Positions 36,236-44,720 of a DNA stretch of 53,533 bases are shown here, piece after piece. The stretch is from positions 1 to 53,533 of the forward strand of contig JAKOWL010000147.1 of assembly GCA_029781535.1 (NCBI GenBank). Direction: 5' to 3'. Within the stretch, counting starts at the first letter, position 1. Every line of letters begins with the position of its first letter. Position numbers and translations under genes: made by a program. A model generated the notes under the pieces. That model worked only from the letters and a program-made list of their open reading frames with translations. It was not told the origin of the DNA and searched no databases. Source of the DNA: Pseudomonadota bacterium (GTDB lineage: Bacteria > Pseudomonadota > Gammaproteobacteria > Burkholderiales > Methylophilaceae).

Positions 36236-36332
36236 TTTCATTCTCCTTAATTCAGCTTATTGATGTTACTTTTTGATAAACTCATTCATCAAATAGTGCA
36301 AAATAAAATTACCTTTTATGTGCATTCTTTGT

Positions 36333-36599
36333 TTATGCATAGCTGTACTCCTTGGCTATATTTTTTGTTGCGATCACTTTGTTGTAGGTTTTATGTAATA
36401 CGTAAAACCACACCCCATTAATCATTGGTTCTACGATGGCATCGATTGCTGCCAAATCCATACTTGCGCCTGTGATGGTCTTAATGCAAATCATTGCAAT
36501 GATGATGTGACCTGCTGTGTAAATCGCAGCTAGCATTGCGCTGTTGCTGTCAATAAAGCCTATGACAAGATTAAAAAATCCATTTTTAATTTCAGACAT
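36333..36599 (-). CDS. DUF2061-like small membrane protein
   Basis: 88 residues. Two hydrophobic segments, about 23-42 (AIYTAGHIIIAMICIKTITG) and 48-68 (LAAIDAIVEPMINGVWFYVL), followed by a basic tail (HKTYNKVIATKNIAKEYSYA). The spacing and the ITG...A...D.IVEP...W.YVLHK.YN pattern resemble the DUF2061 family, where a YYxHER motif ends the second span; here it is YVLHKTYN. Function unknown. It is upstream of dps on the same strand, 97 bp apart. Confidence 0.7.
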   Translation of the reverse strand: MSEIKNGFFNLVIGFIDSNSAMLAAIYTAGHIIIAMICIKTITGASMDLAAIDAIVEPMINGVWFYVLHKTYNKVIATKNIAKEYSYA

Positions 36600-36733
36600 T
36601 TTATGTCTCCAATTAATTAAGCTGGAGTCATTATCTGAATTAATTAAAAATTAATCCAATTTAATGTTTTAAGTTAGGTGATTAGTTTTTCTAATCAATT
36701 GGAATTGATAAATGTATATTGATAGTTCAATTG
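36600..36733. other. AT-rich intergenic stretch with a perfect hairpin
   Basis: No gene seen. Visibly AT-richer than its surroundings. TGATTAG (36679-36685), five Ts, CTAATCA (36691-36697) is a perfect hairpin, upstream of the DUF2061-like gene. It leads directly into the decayed tRNA-Leu. Confidence 0.5.
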
Positions 36734-36819
36734 ATTGAGGTGTTGCGGTGAGGTTGGATTAGGAGATTTTCTAAATATGTGGCTACAGTGTGTTGGTTCG
36801 ATCCCATCTCTCGGCGCCA
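36734..36819 (+). pseudogene. Decayed tRNA-Leu (pseudo-tRNA)
   Basis: An 86-nt segment matching the size of tRNA-Leu. Its last 39 nt (36781-36819) match the 3' part of the intact tRNA-Leu (35567-35605) at 30 of 39 positions, including GTTCGAT and a terminal CCA. The 5' end ATTGAGGTG resembles a GCCGAGGTG acceptor with transitions, and still pairs partly with TCTCGGC. The anticodon loop lacks U33 and the D-arm is disrupted, so it cannot be functional. The 5' half alignment is less certain than the 3' half. Confidence 0.65.
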
Positions 36820-36972
36820 TATTTTCTTATCAGGCCTTTTGGCTTGTTTCCTGTTGATAGTTCTTTTTAATAAGTCCGCTCTGGATATTTAGTCCCATCC
36901 AATTGTTCGTTAATGAGTTGTTTCAAAAGTGTAACATTTTGCTTGAGCGTGCCCGGCTTTTATGATAATTTC
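36820..36972 (+). promoter_or_regulatory. Upstream region of the cytochrome oxidase operon, putative promoter
   Basis: No gene seen. TTGAGC (36943-36948) and the AT-rich TATGATAAT (36961-36969) form a -35/-10 pair with somewhat short spacing (about 15-16 bp). The predicted start near 36976 falls inside the FNR-type palindrome that follows. Confidence 0.4.
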
Positions 36973-36986
36973 TTGACCTGCGTCAA
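36973..36986. promoter_or_regulatory. FNR/CRP-type palindrome upstream of the cox operon
   Basis: TTGAC-CTGC-GTCAA, a perfect inverted repeat that fits the FNR/ANR/DNR box form TTGAY-N4-RTCAA. It lies about 50 bp before the DUF2244 gene, at or just after the likely transcription start, a position suited to repression of the high-oxygen oxidase when oxygen is low. The regulator is inferred. Confidence 0.55.
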
Positions 36987-37036
36987 AATGTCTTGTGAAA
37001 AATCGGGTCCGTCTTAGGAGATAAGGGGTAATTAAA

Positions 37037-37501
37037 GTGGCGTTGTTGGTGATGGATTACAAAATAATCGCACATCCAAACAACTCGCTTTCTCCCAAAG
37101 GTGCGATTTTGCTGATGATGGCTTTGGCGGCAATCACACTTGTTGTAGGTCTGGGTTTTACCTTGGCTGGCGCTTGGTTGGTGATGCCCTTTGCTGGATT
37201 GGAGTTGCTGGCATTTGGGTATGCTTTCTACTATGTGTATTTGCACACTTCAGATTTTGAAAGCATCGAGATTTGTGAAAATACAGTAGTGGTAGAAAGT
37301 AAAAATTATAAAACATCCACACGGTTGGAGTTTCAAAGATACTGGACGCAGATTATGCTGCGTGAGGTTGATGGGGGGCAGACGGGGATTTTTATCGGTT
37401 CACACGGTAAAGAACTCGAGTTTGGACGACGGTTTCTGGATGATGAGCAGCGCGCTAAATTAACAAGCGAGCTTAAAGAGAAGTTAAGAACTATTAAATA
37501 A
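37037..37501 (+). CDS. DUF2244 family membrane protein
   Basis: 154 residues. A GTG start at 37037, 8 nt after AAGGGG, is preferred over the ATG at 37052, which has no SD. Two adjacent membrane spans (about 24-66, AILLMMALAAITLVVGLGF and LVMPFAGLELLAFGYAFYYV), then a soluble beta-rich domain ending FGRRFLDDEQRAKLTSELKE. DUF2244 genes are regular neighbours of coxB in proteobacteria; a role in oxidase assembly is suspected but not shown. First gene of the cox operon. Confidence 0.88.
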   Translation: MALLVMDYKIIAHPNNSLSPKGAILLMMALAAITLVVGLGFTLAGAWLVMPFAGLELLAFGYAFYYVYLHTSDFESIEICENTVVVESKNYKTSTRLEFQRYWTQIMLREVDGGQTGIFIGSHGKELEFGRRFLDDEQRAKLTSELKEKLRTIK

Positions 37502-37525
37502 CTACTTTAATTGGGAGTGAGTTTT

Positions 37526-38692
37526 ATGCGTTTTTTGAAAAAGGTCGGAATAAGTTTGGCAGCAATGCTGGCTTCACTCAGTGCTTACGCTGACTATACG
37601 TGGAATTTTCCTGAGCCAGTGACTCCCATGGCGCTGGATACCCTGCATGTGCATAACAAGTTCATGGTGATTATTGCCATTATTTTCTTTGTTGTGCTTG
37701 CTATCATGATTTATTCCATTTTTGCACATCGCAAAAGCAAGGGGTTTAAAGCTGTAGCTGATAAGGCTCCATCCACAGCAGTTGAAGTGTTCTGGGTGTT
37801 GGTGCCTTTCGCAATTTTGCTGCTAATCGACTTTGTGATTATGGGGATCCCTGCTTATCACAGCGTGCTGGTTATGGAAGATACGCGTGACCAGGCAACA
37901 ATGGTAGTTAAAGTCACAGGTTCCCAATGGAAATGGCAATACGAATACATGGATGGGGATGCGCAAGGCATTAAGTTCACAAGTGTATTAACGACTACAG
38001 AAGATCAAAGATATAACCGTGCACCAAAAGACGAGCATTATCTGCTGGAAGTGGATAATCCTTTGGTGCTGCCAGTTGGTCAGAAAGTACGCATCTTGAT
38101 GACTGCTGATGATGTCTTGCATAACTGGTGGGTACCGCAATTTGGCTCTGCCCGTGTTGCTGTCCCTGGTTTTATTCGTGAAACCTGGGTGCAAGTGGAC
38201 AAGGCAGGCACTTATCGCGGCCAGTGTAAAGAGTTGTGTGGCAAGGGCCACGGTTATATGCCTATTGTGGTCAATGCCATCCCGATGGATGAATATAAAA
38301 CTTGGGTAGCCGCGAAAAAAGAAGAGCAGAAAAAAGCGAGCGAAGTAAAAGAAATGTCCAAAGAAGACTTGATTGCACAAGGTAAGACAGTGTATGAGAA
38401 GAATTGTGCGGTATGTCACCAGTTGACCGGTGCTGGCTTACCCCCTGCATTCCCAGCGCTTGCTGGTAGCAAGATTGCAACTGGTCCGATTTTTGGAGCA
38501 GATGGTAAATATTTGCCAGACAGTCACTTGGATAGGGTGCTGAATGGCAAAAATGTAATGCCTGCCTGGAAAGCAACCCTTAACGATACGGAAATCGCTG
38601 CGGTGATTACTTATGAGCGTAACTCATTTGGCAATACGGCAGCTGCAGATCCTGTGGTGCAGCCAACACAAGTGAAGGCAGCGCGTCAATAA
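37526..38692 (+). CDS. coxB: Cytochrome c oxidase subunit II with fused cytochrome c domain
   Basis: 388 residues. Signal peptide MRFLKKVGISLAAMLASLSAYA, two membrane spans (about 45-66 and 88-110), then the cupredoxin domain with the CuA ligands His199 (DDVLHNWW), Cys234, Cys238 and His242 (GQCKELCGKGH). A C-terminal class-I cytochrome c domain carries CAVCH (294-298). This fusion is the caa3-type layout, which lets the enzyme take electrons through a tethered heme c. The start is the ATG after GGGAGTGAG; the frame opens 15 bp earlier at a TTG. Confidence 0.97.
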   Translation: MRFLKKVGISLAAMLASLSAYADYTWNFPEPVTPMALDTLHVHNKFMVIIAIIFFVVLAIMIYSIFAHRKSKGFKAVADKAPSTAVEVFWVLVPFAILLLIDFVIMGIPAYHSVLVMEDTRDQATMVVKVTGSQWKWQYEYMDGDAQGIKFTSVLTTTEDQRYNRAPKDEHYLLEVDNPLVLPVGQKVRILMTADDVLHNWWVPQFGSARVAVPGFIRETWVQVDKAGTYRGQCKELCGKGHGYMPIVVNAIPMDEYKTWVAAKKEEQKKASEVKEMSKEDLIAQGKTVYEKNCAVCHQLTGAGLPPAFPALAGSKIATGPIFGADGKYLPDSHLDRVLNGKNVMPAWKATLNDTEIAAVITYERNSFGNTAAADPVVQPTQVKAARQ

Positions 38693-38731
38693 TTTTAGAA
38701 GTTTAGCTTGATTGGAAATTAGGAGAAAACG

Positions 38732-40327
38732 ATGAGTACTACAACTGTAGCGCATCACGATGATCATCATGACCATCATCCAACGGGGTTGATGCGTTGG
38801 CTCACCACGACGAACCACAAGGATATTGGTACGATGTATCTGACCTTTTCCTTGATCATGTTCTTGGTTGGGGGTGCGATGATTCTAGGTATTCGTGCCG
38901 AGTTGTTCAAACCAGGTTTGCAATTGATGAAACCGGAGTTGTTCAATCAGCTGATTGGCGTGCATGCGCTGATTATGATTTTTGCGGCTTTGATGCCAGC
39001 AGCCACCGGTTTTGCTAATTGGATGATTCCATTGCAAATCGGGGCGCCTGATATGGCCCTGCCGCGTTTGAATAACTGGGGTTTCTGGTTGTTGCCTCCT
39101 GCCGCGATTTTGCTGACCTTGCCATTTACATTGGCGTTGTTTGGTATCGGTGATGGTGCGTTGGCAACGGGTTGGACGTTCTATCCACCGCTTTCTATCC
39201 AAGGAGGTATTGGTGTGGACTTCGCGATATTCTCCGTACACATCCTCGGTATCTCTTCAATTTTGGGTTCTATCAACATTATCGTCACCATCTTCAACAT
39301 GCGTGCGCCTGGCATGACCATGATGAAATTGCCTTTGTTTGCCTGGGGTTGGTTGATTACAGCATTCTTGCTGGTAGCCACAATTCCAGTACTGGCTGGC
39401 GCCGTGACCATGCTGTTGACTGACCGTCACTTTGGAACGCATTTCTTTGATGCGGCTGGTGGTGGTGATCCAATCTTGTTCCAGCATCTTTTCTGGTTCT
39501 TCGGTCACCCTGAAGTGTATATTCTGTTGTTGCCGGTTTGGGGTTTTATTCCACAAATTCTGCAAACATTTGCGCGTAAACCCGTGTATGGCTACAAGGC
39601 ACAAGTGTACTCTTTCTGGGCTGTAGGCGCACTTTCAGTCGTGGTTTGGGCGCATCATTTCTTTACTGCAGGTATGCCGGTGCCAGCTTTGCTTTACTTT
39701 ATGTACAGCACCATGGCGATTTCGTTACCACTGGCAGTGATGTTTTTCTGCTGGATTAAAACCATGTGGAAAGGCTCCATGAGTTTTGAGACGCCAATGC
39801 TGTTTACCGTGGGCTGGATCATTCTGTTCGGTATTGGTGGTTTGACAGGCTTGGTGCTAGCAGACGTTGCGGCAGACGCGCAATATCACAATAGTTATTT
39901 TGTAGTTGCTCATTTCCATTACACACTTTTTGCCGGTGGCATCATGGGTATGATGGCAGGTGTTTATTACTGGCTGCCTAAGATGACGGGCCATATGTAC
40001 AACGAAAAATTGGGTAAACTGCATTTCTGGTTAACGGCAATTTCCTTTAACCTGACATTTATCCCGCAATTCTTCGTAGGCTTGGCAGGTATGCCGCGTC
40101 GTATCCCAGACTATGCATTGCAGTTTGCAGAGTTCAATATGATCTCCTCGACCGGGGCGTTTATCTTGGGCTTGTCACAATTGCTGTTTGTATACAACAT
40201 TATTAGCTGTATCAAAGGTGGCGAGAAAGCCACTGATAAAGTATGGGAAGGTGCGCAAGGTTTGGAGTGGACATTACCATCTCCACCACCGTATCACAGC
40301 TTTACTGAGCAACCAGTAGTGAAATGA
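38732..40327 (+). CDS. coxA: Cytochrome c oxidase subunit I
   Basis: 531 residues, twelve membrane spans. Binds heme a and the heme a3-CuB centre. Landmarks: [12 protein letters not shown] at the N-terminus, [14 protein letters not shown] (helix VI with the CuB His and the cross-linked Tyr), [11 protein letters not shown] (the two other CuB His), and [11 protein letters not shown] (His ligands of a3 and a). A His/Asp-rich N-terminal tail ([12 protein letters not shown]) precedes it. It reduces oxygen at the inner membrane. Confidence 0.99.
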   Translation: MSTTTVAHHDDHHDHHPTGLMRWLTTTNHKDIGTMYLTFSLIMFLVGGAMILGIRAELFKPGLQLMKPELFNQLIGVHALIMIFAALMPAATGFANWMIPLQIGAPDMALPRLNNWGFWLLPPAAILLTLPFTLALFGIGDGALATGWTFYPPLSIQGGIGVDFAIFSVHILGISSILGSINIIVTIFNMRAPGMTMMKLPLFAWGWLITAFLLVATIPVLAGAVTMLLTDRHFGTHFFDAAGGGDPILFQHLFWFFGHPEVYILLLPVWGFIPQILQTFARKPVYGYKAQVYSFWAVGALSVVVWAHHFFTAGMPVPALLYFMYSTMAISLPLAVMFFCWIKTMWKGSMSFETPMLFTVGWIILFGIGGLTGLVLADVAADAQYHNSYFVVAHFHYTLFAGGIMGMMAGVYYWLPKMTGHMYNEKLGKLHFWLTAISFNLTFIPQFFVGLAGMPRRIPDYALQFAEFNMISSTGAFILGLSQLLFVYNIISCIKGGEKATDKVWEGAQGLEWTLPSPPPYHSFTEQPVVK

Positions 40328-40390
40328 TTTAGGTTCTGATGGTTACGGGTATTGATGTCCGTGACCATCAACCTAGTTGATAGAGAATAT

Positions 40391-40501
40391 ATGGAAGACA
40401 ATAAAAGAAGCGCTAAAAATAAGAAATTGGCGTTAGTGATAGGTGTATTTGCCATATTGTGTTACTTGGTCTCTTTTTATGTACTGACCGCACATAAATA
40501 G
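40391..40501 (+). CDS. 36-residue cytochrome oxidase small assembly protein
   Basis: Too short for most gene callers. MEDNKRSAKNKKLALVIGVF followed by AILCYLVSFYVLTAHK: a basic cytoplasmic N-terminus and one membrane span. A tiny one-span protein between coxA and ctaG is a regular feature of betaproteobacterial cox operons, where it is thought to help assembly. Spaced 63 bp after coxA and 16 bp before ctaG. Confidence 0.8.
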   Translation: MEDNKRSAKNKKLALVIGVFAILCYLVSFYVLTAHK

Positions 40502-40517
40502 AAATATGGATTGAGTT

Positions 40518-41069
40518 GTGATAGAGCAAGGTGACAAACAGTCACAGCGTGCGCTGGCTAATAAAAAGCTTGCCTACAAGTTATTGTGGATAGTTGCCGG
40601 CTCGTTGCTGTTCGCGTTTGCTTTGGTGCCGTTGTACAACGTGTTGTGTAGCGTGACCGGGCTGAATGGTAAAACACAAAATTCGGCAACCACAGTAGTT
40701 TCGGCTAAAGTGGATGAAAAGAGGTTGGTAAAGGTGCAGTTTGTAGCAACAGTAATGCCTGGGCTGGGGTGGAACTTTTATCCAAAAACGCCAAGTGTTA
40801 CATTGCATCCAGGGCAGGTGGAGTCGGTAGTGTTTGTGGTAAAAAACACCACCAGCCAAACTGTAGTGGGCCAAGCAGTTCCGAGCGTAACCCCAGGCAA
40901 GGCTTCGGCACATTTGAAGAAAATTGAATGTTTTTGCTTTGTTAGGCAGGAGTTAAAGGCTGGTGAAGTAAAAGAAATGCCTCTGCGATTTTTTATAAGT
41001 CCAGAGTTGCCTGAAGACGTGAATGAATTGACGCTTTCATATTCGTTCTTTAGTGCTGTAAAAAATTAA
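40518..41069 (+). CDS. ctaG: Cytochrome c oxidase assembly protein CtaG (Cox11)
   Basis: 183 residues. Delivers copper to the CuB site of CoxA. One N-terminal membrane span (about 21-40, LLWIVAGSLLFAFALVPLYN) precedes a periplasmic immunoglobulin-like domain. The copper-binding CFCF motif has Cys138 and Cys140 in KKIECFCFVRQ, and the conserved PEL segment (ISPELPEDVNELTLSY) follows. It starts with GTG at 40518; no in-frame ATG is available nearby. Confidence 0.95.
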   Translation: MIEQGDKQSQRALANKKLAYKLLWIVAGSLLFAFALVPLYNVLCSVTGLNGKTQNSATTVVSAKVDEKRLVKVQFVATVMPGLGWNFYPKTPSVTLHPGQVESVVFVVKNTTSQTVVGQAVPSVTPGKASAHLKKIECFCFVRQELKAGEVKEMPLRFFISPELPEDVNELTLSYSFFSAVKN

Positions 41070-41127
41070 TTGCAAATAAAACTAGAATTATTTTTTGTTT
41101 TGAACTTGTAAACTGGGAGTTGAAACT

Positions 41128-42039
41128 ATGGCAACAACACATTCTGATCATCACTATTTTGTGCCTGAAGGGGTAAGTTACCCAGTCACCTTGTCTGCGG
41201 GCCTGCTGTCTTTAGCCGCTGGCTTTGTGTTTTCTGTTGCCACTGATAAGAATAAAGAACTTGGCTACTTGGCTGCCCCAGGCAAATGGATGATGTATCT
41301 TGGCGCAGCCATTATTCTATTTATGGTGTTCAAGTGGATGGGTAGTGTGATTACCGAGAGCGTAACGGGTAAATACAAAAAATGGGAAGACCGCTCATTC
41401 CGTTGGGGCATGATGGTGTTTATCGCATCAGAAGTTGCATTTTTTGCGGCTTTCTTTGGTGCTCTGTTTTATATGCGTGAGTTGTCTGTACCGCAATTGG
41501 CTAGTTTTGACCCTAGCTTCACCCCATACAAGGATTTCATGGGGTCGTGGCCATCTGCTGGCCCAGGGGGCAATATTCTAGGTCAAACATATACACCAGG
41601 GCCTTTGACCCCTATGGGCGCATGGGGCTTGCCTGCCATCAACACCCTGCTGTTGTTGACTTCCGGTGCGACAATCACCTGGGCACACTGGGGTTTGATT
41701 AAGAATAATCGCAAGCAGTTAAATCTAGGTTTGTTTTTAACTATTGCGCTAGGTACTGCATTCTTGATCTGTCAGGCTTTTGAGTATCATCACGCATATA
41801 CCGAAATGGGCTTGACCTTAAAATCTGGCGCATATGGTGCAACATTCTTTATGTTGACGGGTTTTCATGGCTTCCATGTAACGCTGGGTACTATCATGTT
41901 GATCGTGATCTGGTTACGTAGTTTGAAAGGCCATTTCACACCAGAGAATCACTTCGGGTTCGAGGGCGTAGCATGGTATTGGCACTTTGTTGACGTAGTA
42001 TGGTTAGGCTTGTTCATTTTTGTATATTGGCTTGTGTAA
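41128..42039 (+). CDS. coxC: Cytochrome c oxidase subunit III
   Basis: 303 residues, seven membrane spans. Stabilises subunit I and the proton uptake path. Landmarks: FRWGMMVFIASEVAFFAAFF, PPxTP-like LTPMGAWGLPAINTLLLLTSG, FEYHHAYTEMGL and TGFHGFHVTLGTIML, ending WYWHFVDVVWLGLFIFVYW. Together with coxB, coxA and ctaG it completes the structural set. Followed by a strong terminator. Confidence 0.98.
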   Translation: MATTHSDHHYFVPEGVSYPVTLSAGLLSLAAGFVFSVATDKNKELGYLAAPGKWMMYLGAAIILFMVFKWMGSVITESVTGKYKKWEDRSFRWGMMVFIASEVAFFAAFFGALFYMRELSVPQLASFDPSFTPYKDFMGSWPSAGPGGNILGQTYTPGPLTPMGAWGLPAINTLLLLTSGATITWAHWGLIKNNRKQLNLGLFLTIALGTAFLICQAFEYHHAYTEMGLTLKSGAYGATFFMLTGFHGFHVTLGTIMLIVIWLRSLKGHFTPENHFGFEGVAWYWHFVDVVWLGLFIFVYWLV

Positions 42040-42051
42040 TTGATAAGAATC

Positions 42052-42084
42052 AAAAAAGGCGATGCATGCGCATCGCCTTTTTTA
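42052..42084. terminator. Bidirectional terminator after coxC
   Basis: GGCGATGC (42058-42065), loop ATGC, GCATCGCC (42070-42077), with flanking A and T tracts. Ends the cox operon and the convergent small membrane protein gene. Confidence 0.88.
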
Positions 42085-42117
42085 TTAAAGCTTAAATTCA
42101 ATAAACAGTGTTATTGA

Positions 42118-42315
42118 TTATTGCTGGCCCAAATAGCCTAAGCGATAAGCGATCAGAATCATGACAAATAGTGCGATGGATAAGCTGATTCGAACCGTAA
42201 GTGCTTTTACGGTGCGGTCCCCGTTGCCTTTGTCTTTCGATAAAAAGAAGAGCGCAGAAAACAAGCTGATGACGATAAAGAATAGCATGACGACGATTGC
42301 AATTTTAATCCACAT
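42118..42315 (-). CDS. Twin-transmembrane protein (DUF2909-like)
   Basis: 65 residues: MWIKIAIVVMLFFIVISLFS then ALFFLSKDKGNGDRTVKALT, then a second span LSIALFVMILIAYRLGYL. Two membrane helices joined by a charged loop match the DUF2909 'twin transmembrane' group often found in cox loci. The start at 42315 is preferred; the frame opens at 42363 but that would overlap the SURF1 start. It lies opposite to its neighbours, between coxC and the assembly genes. Confidence 0.8.
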   Translation of the reverse strand: MWIKIAIVVMLFFIVISLFSALFFLSKDKGNGDRTVKALTVRISLSIALFVMILIAYRLGYLGQQ

Positions 42316-42365
42316 GATTCTGTCCAATTCGCTTAAAGTTTGATTATCTATCCCGGTATACAAAA

Positions 42366-43106
42366 ATGCAATTTAAGTTTTTACACCTTGAATTCAAGCC
42401 AAGTTGGCTGGGGACTATGGTCACTATTCTATGTATTCCGTTGTTCATCAAACTGGGCTTGTGGCAATATCACAAAGCCATGCTTAAGCAGGAAATTCAA
42501 GCTAAATATACACAGAACAGCCAGCAAGTACCCGAGTTGTATGATTATCTGGAAGATCCTTTACAGTTAAAGTATCGCAAGGTTATATTACATGGGACTT
42601 TTGAAACAAAGTATCAGTTCCTGGTGGACAACCAGATAGAAAATGGAAACGCTGGTTTTCATGTCATTACCCCTTTTAAGATCGAAAATACTACCCGGTA
42701 TGTGTTGGTGAACCGTGGATGGGTTGCGGGTTTTGCGGAACACACAAAGCTGCCAGAAGTACAAACGCCATTAGAAAAACTGGATGTTGTCGGGATAGTA
42801 TGGCCGCCTAACGATAAGATATTTACGTTGGAGCCAACGTCTGCTGACAAGGTAGAGAAAAAAAGTTGGGAAAAGGTTTGGCAGAATCTGGACATGAAGA
42901 AATTTCGTGCCGCTTCACCGCTGTCGATATTGCCTGTCGTCGTCAAAATGGACCCAAGCTGCCCTGAAGGAGGATTTGTACGTAACTGGCAAATGCCCGC
43001 TGAACGTATCGTCACACATTTGGGTTATGCTTACCAATGGTTTGGTTTCGCATTGGCGACTTTACTCATTTATCTATATTTAAGTATCAGAAAGCTGGAA
43101 CAATAG
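42366..43106 (+). CDS. SURF1 family cytochrome oxidase biogenesis protein
   Basis: 246 residues with spans at both ends (about 15-33, WLGTMVTILCIPLFIKLGLW, and 220-240, YQWFGFALATLLIYLYL). Conserved stretches include LGLWQYHKA, VILHGTFETKYQFLVDNQ, YVLVNRGWV and HLGYAYQWFGFA. SURF1 (Shy1) takes part in inserting heme a into subunit I. It starts 50 bp from the divergent twin-transmembrane gene and leads a four-gene assembly operon. Confidence 0.93.
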   Translation: MQFKFLHLEFKPSWLGTMVTILCIPLFIKLGLWQYHKAMLKQEIQAKYTQNSQQVPELYDYLEDPLQLKYRKVILHGTFETKYQFLVDNQIENGNAGFHVITPFKIENTTRYVLVNRGWVAGFAEHTKLPEVQTPLEKLDVVGIVWPPNDKIFTLEPTSADKVEKKSWEKVWQNLDMKKFRAASPLSILPVVVKMDPSCPEGGFVRNWQMPAERIVTHLGYAYQWFGFALATLLIYLYLSIRKLEQ

Positions 43107-43107
43107 C

Positions 43108-43710
43108 ATGGAAACGCAAGACCCCCTTATGGCACAGCAACGTCGCGGACGACTGATGTTGATCGCCCTGGCGATATTTTTTATGGTGCCAATATTGGTA
43201 GTGATGTTAATGCAGCATTTTAACTGGAAGCCTGCCGGGAGAGTTTATGGGGAGTTACTTGCACCGCCCCGTATGGTCGTGATCGATGAGGCTTTGGTGA
43301 CTGACGATGGCAAGTCCGCTAGCAAATTTTGGCAGGATAAATGGAATATGATGTATGTGACAGACGATTGCCAAAGTGAATGTATGAACAGATTGCATGA
43401 TATGCGTCAGTTACAAGTGTCGCTTTATAAAGACATAGCACGAGCGCAGCGAATATTGCTCACCACCTCGCAGGAGGTTGCTTCAATTAAAACTGCATAT
43501 CCGGACATGCTTATCATCAATCAACCAAGTGGTGCAGCAGGGAAGCTTGCTAAACAGTTCAATATCGGTGAAGAAAATGCTTTGCAGTCTGGTCGGCTGT
43601 ATCTGATTGACCCGCTGGGCTATATTATGATGAGCTATCCGGCCTCTGCAAAAGCGGCAGATATACGTAAAGATTTAGTGCGGCTTCTTAAGTCGTCATG
43701 GGCCGGTTAG
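43108..43710 (+). CDS. Sco-like thioredoxin-fold protein of the cox locus
   Basis: 200 residues. One N-terminal membrane span (about 15-35, LMLIALAIFFMVPILVVML), then a thioredoxin-like domain. A CxxxC pair, Cys88 and Cys92 in VTDDCQSECMNRL, sits where Sco/SenC proteins bind copper, and RLYLIDPLGYIMMSYP matches the fold's later strand. However, no histidine follows in the C-terminal part, where Sco proteins need a third copper ligand. It therefore more likely acts as a thiol reductase for CuA or as a degenerate Sco. One base separates it from SURF1 and it overlaps ctaA by 13 bp if the first ATG of ctaA is used. Confidence 0.82.
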   Translation: METQDPLMAQQRRGRLMLIALAIFFMVPILVVMLMQHFNWKPAGRVYGELLAPPRMVVIDEALVTDDGKSASKFWQDKWNMMYVTDDCQSECMNRLHDMRQLQVSLYKDIARAQRILLTTSQEVASIKTAYPDMLIINQPSGAAGKLAKQFNIGEENALQSGRLYLIDPLGYIMMSYPASAKAADIRKDLVRLLKSSWAG

Positions 43711-44699
43711 TAGTCATGGCCTGGTTTAAACGTATCTCTTTGATGGCAGCAATAACTGCATTATGTGTGGTTGTTCTAGGAGCCTATGTCAGATTGTCCG
43801 ATGCTGGTTTGGGCTGTCCGGATTGGCCAGGGTGCTTCGGTACCTTGACAGTGCCGGAAAGTGAATCCGCGATTGCACATGCGCAGACCGTTTTTCCGGA
43901 TAAAGTTGTGGAATCCGGTAAAGCCTGGAAGGAAATGATCCATCGCTATGTGGCGGGCACTCTGGGTCTGATGGTGTTATGGTTGTTTGTATTGGGTTGG
44001 AAGCAACGACGTGAAATACACACTTCTCCATGGCTGACAACTTTCTTGCTGGGGCTAATTGTCTTCCAAGCCGCACTCGGTATGTGGACTGTTACTCTGT
44101 TACTCAAGCCAGTGATCGTGAGTGCGCATCTGCTTGGCGGCATGACTACGATGGCAATATTGATGTGGGTAGCCCATCGTCATTGGGGTACGTTTCAGGT
44201 GGAAAGATTTTCGGGTAAAAAGAAAGTCTGGTTCAGATTGGGTTTGCTGGTGCTGTTCTGTCAAATCTTTCTGGGAGGGTGGACAAGTACGAATTATGCA
44301 GCTCTGGCATGTACAGACTTTCCTACTTGTCATGGCAACTGGTTGCCTGCAATGGATTTCAAGGATGCTTTCCATATGGTCAGAGAGTTGGGGCAGAGCG
44401 CGACAGGAGGTAGTCTGATGCTGGATTCTTTAACGGCTATTCAGTGGACGCATCGGGTTGGGGCTGTCATCACTCTGATTTATTTGGGTTTTTTAGGTGT
44501 TGTTGGGTTAAGATATCACGCTATCAGATATTGGTGTGCTGCGTTGCTGGCTTTGCTTTTGGCGCAAGTGAGTTTAGGTATTGCCAATCTTATTCTACAT
44601 CTGCCAACCGTACTTGCCGTCGCACATAATGCTGGTGCCGCAACACTAATGGCAACACTGGTGATTATCAATTCTAAAATAACTACGCGGCGTACATGA
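43698..44699 (+). CDS. ctaA: Heme A synthase (CtaA / Cox15)
   Basis: 333 residues from 43698, or 327 from the ATG at 43716, which gives a more typical MAWFKRISLMAA start; neither has a clear SD. Oxidises the C8 methyl of heme O to a formyl, giving heme A. Eight membrane spans; GAYVRLSDAGLGCPDWPGC near the N-terminus carries the paired cysteines. His residues in EMIHRYVAGTLG, VSAHLLGGMTT, QWTHRVGAV and AVAHNAGAATL are the heme ligands. Confidence 0.96.
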   Translation: MGRLVVMAWFKRISLMAAITALCVVVLGAYVRLSDAGLGCPDWPGCFGTLTVPESESAIAHAQTVFPDKVVESGKAWKEMIHRYVAGTLGLMVLWLFVLGWKQRREIHTSPWLTTFLLGLIVFQAALGMWTVTLLLKPVIVSAHLLGGMTTMAILMWVAHRHWGTFQVERFSGKKKVWFRLGLLVLFCQIFLGGWTSTNYAALACTDFPTCHGNWLPAMDFKDAFHMVRELGQSATGGSLMLDSLTAIQWTHRVGAVITLIYLGFLGVVGLRYHAIRYWCAALLALLLAQVSLGIANLILHLPTVLAVAHNAGAATLMATLVIINSKITTRRT

Positions 44700-44720
44700 G
44701 TTAAAGAGGGTGAACTTCTG

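Noticed and set aside
36781-36819. Initially read as a functional tRNA 3' half
   Set aside because: The upstream half lacks a usable anticodon loop (no U33) and D-arm, so it was classed as a decayed tRNA.
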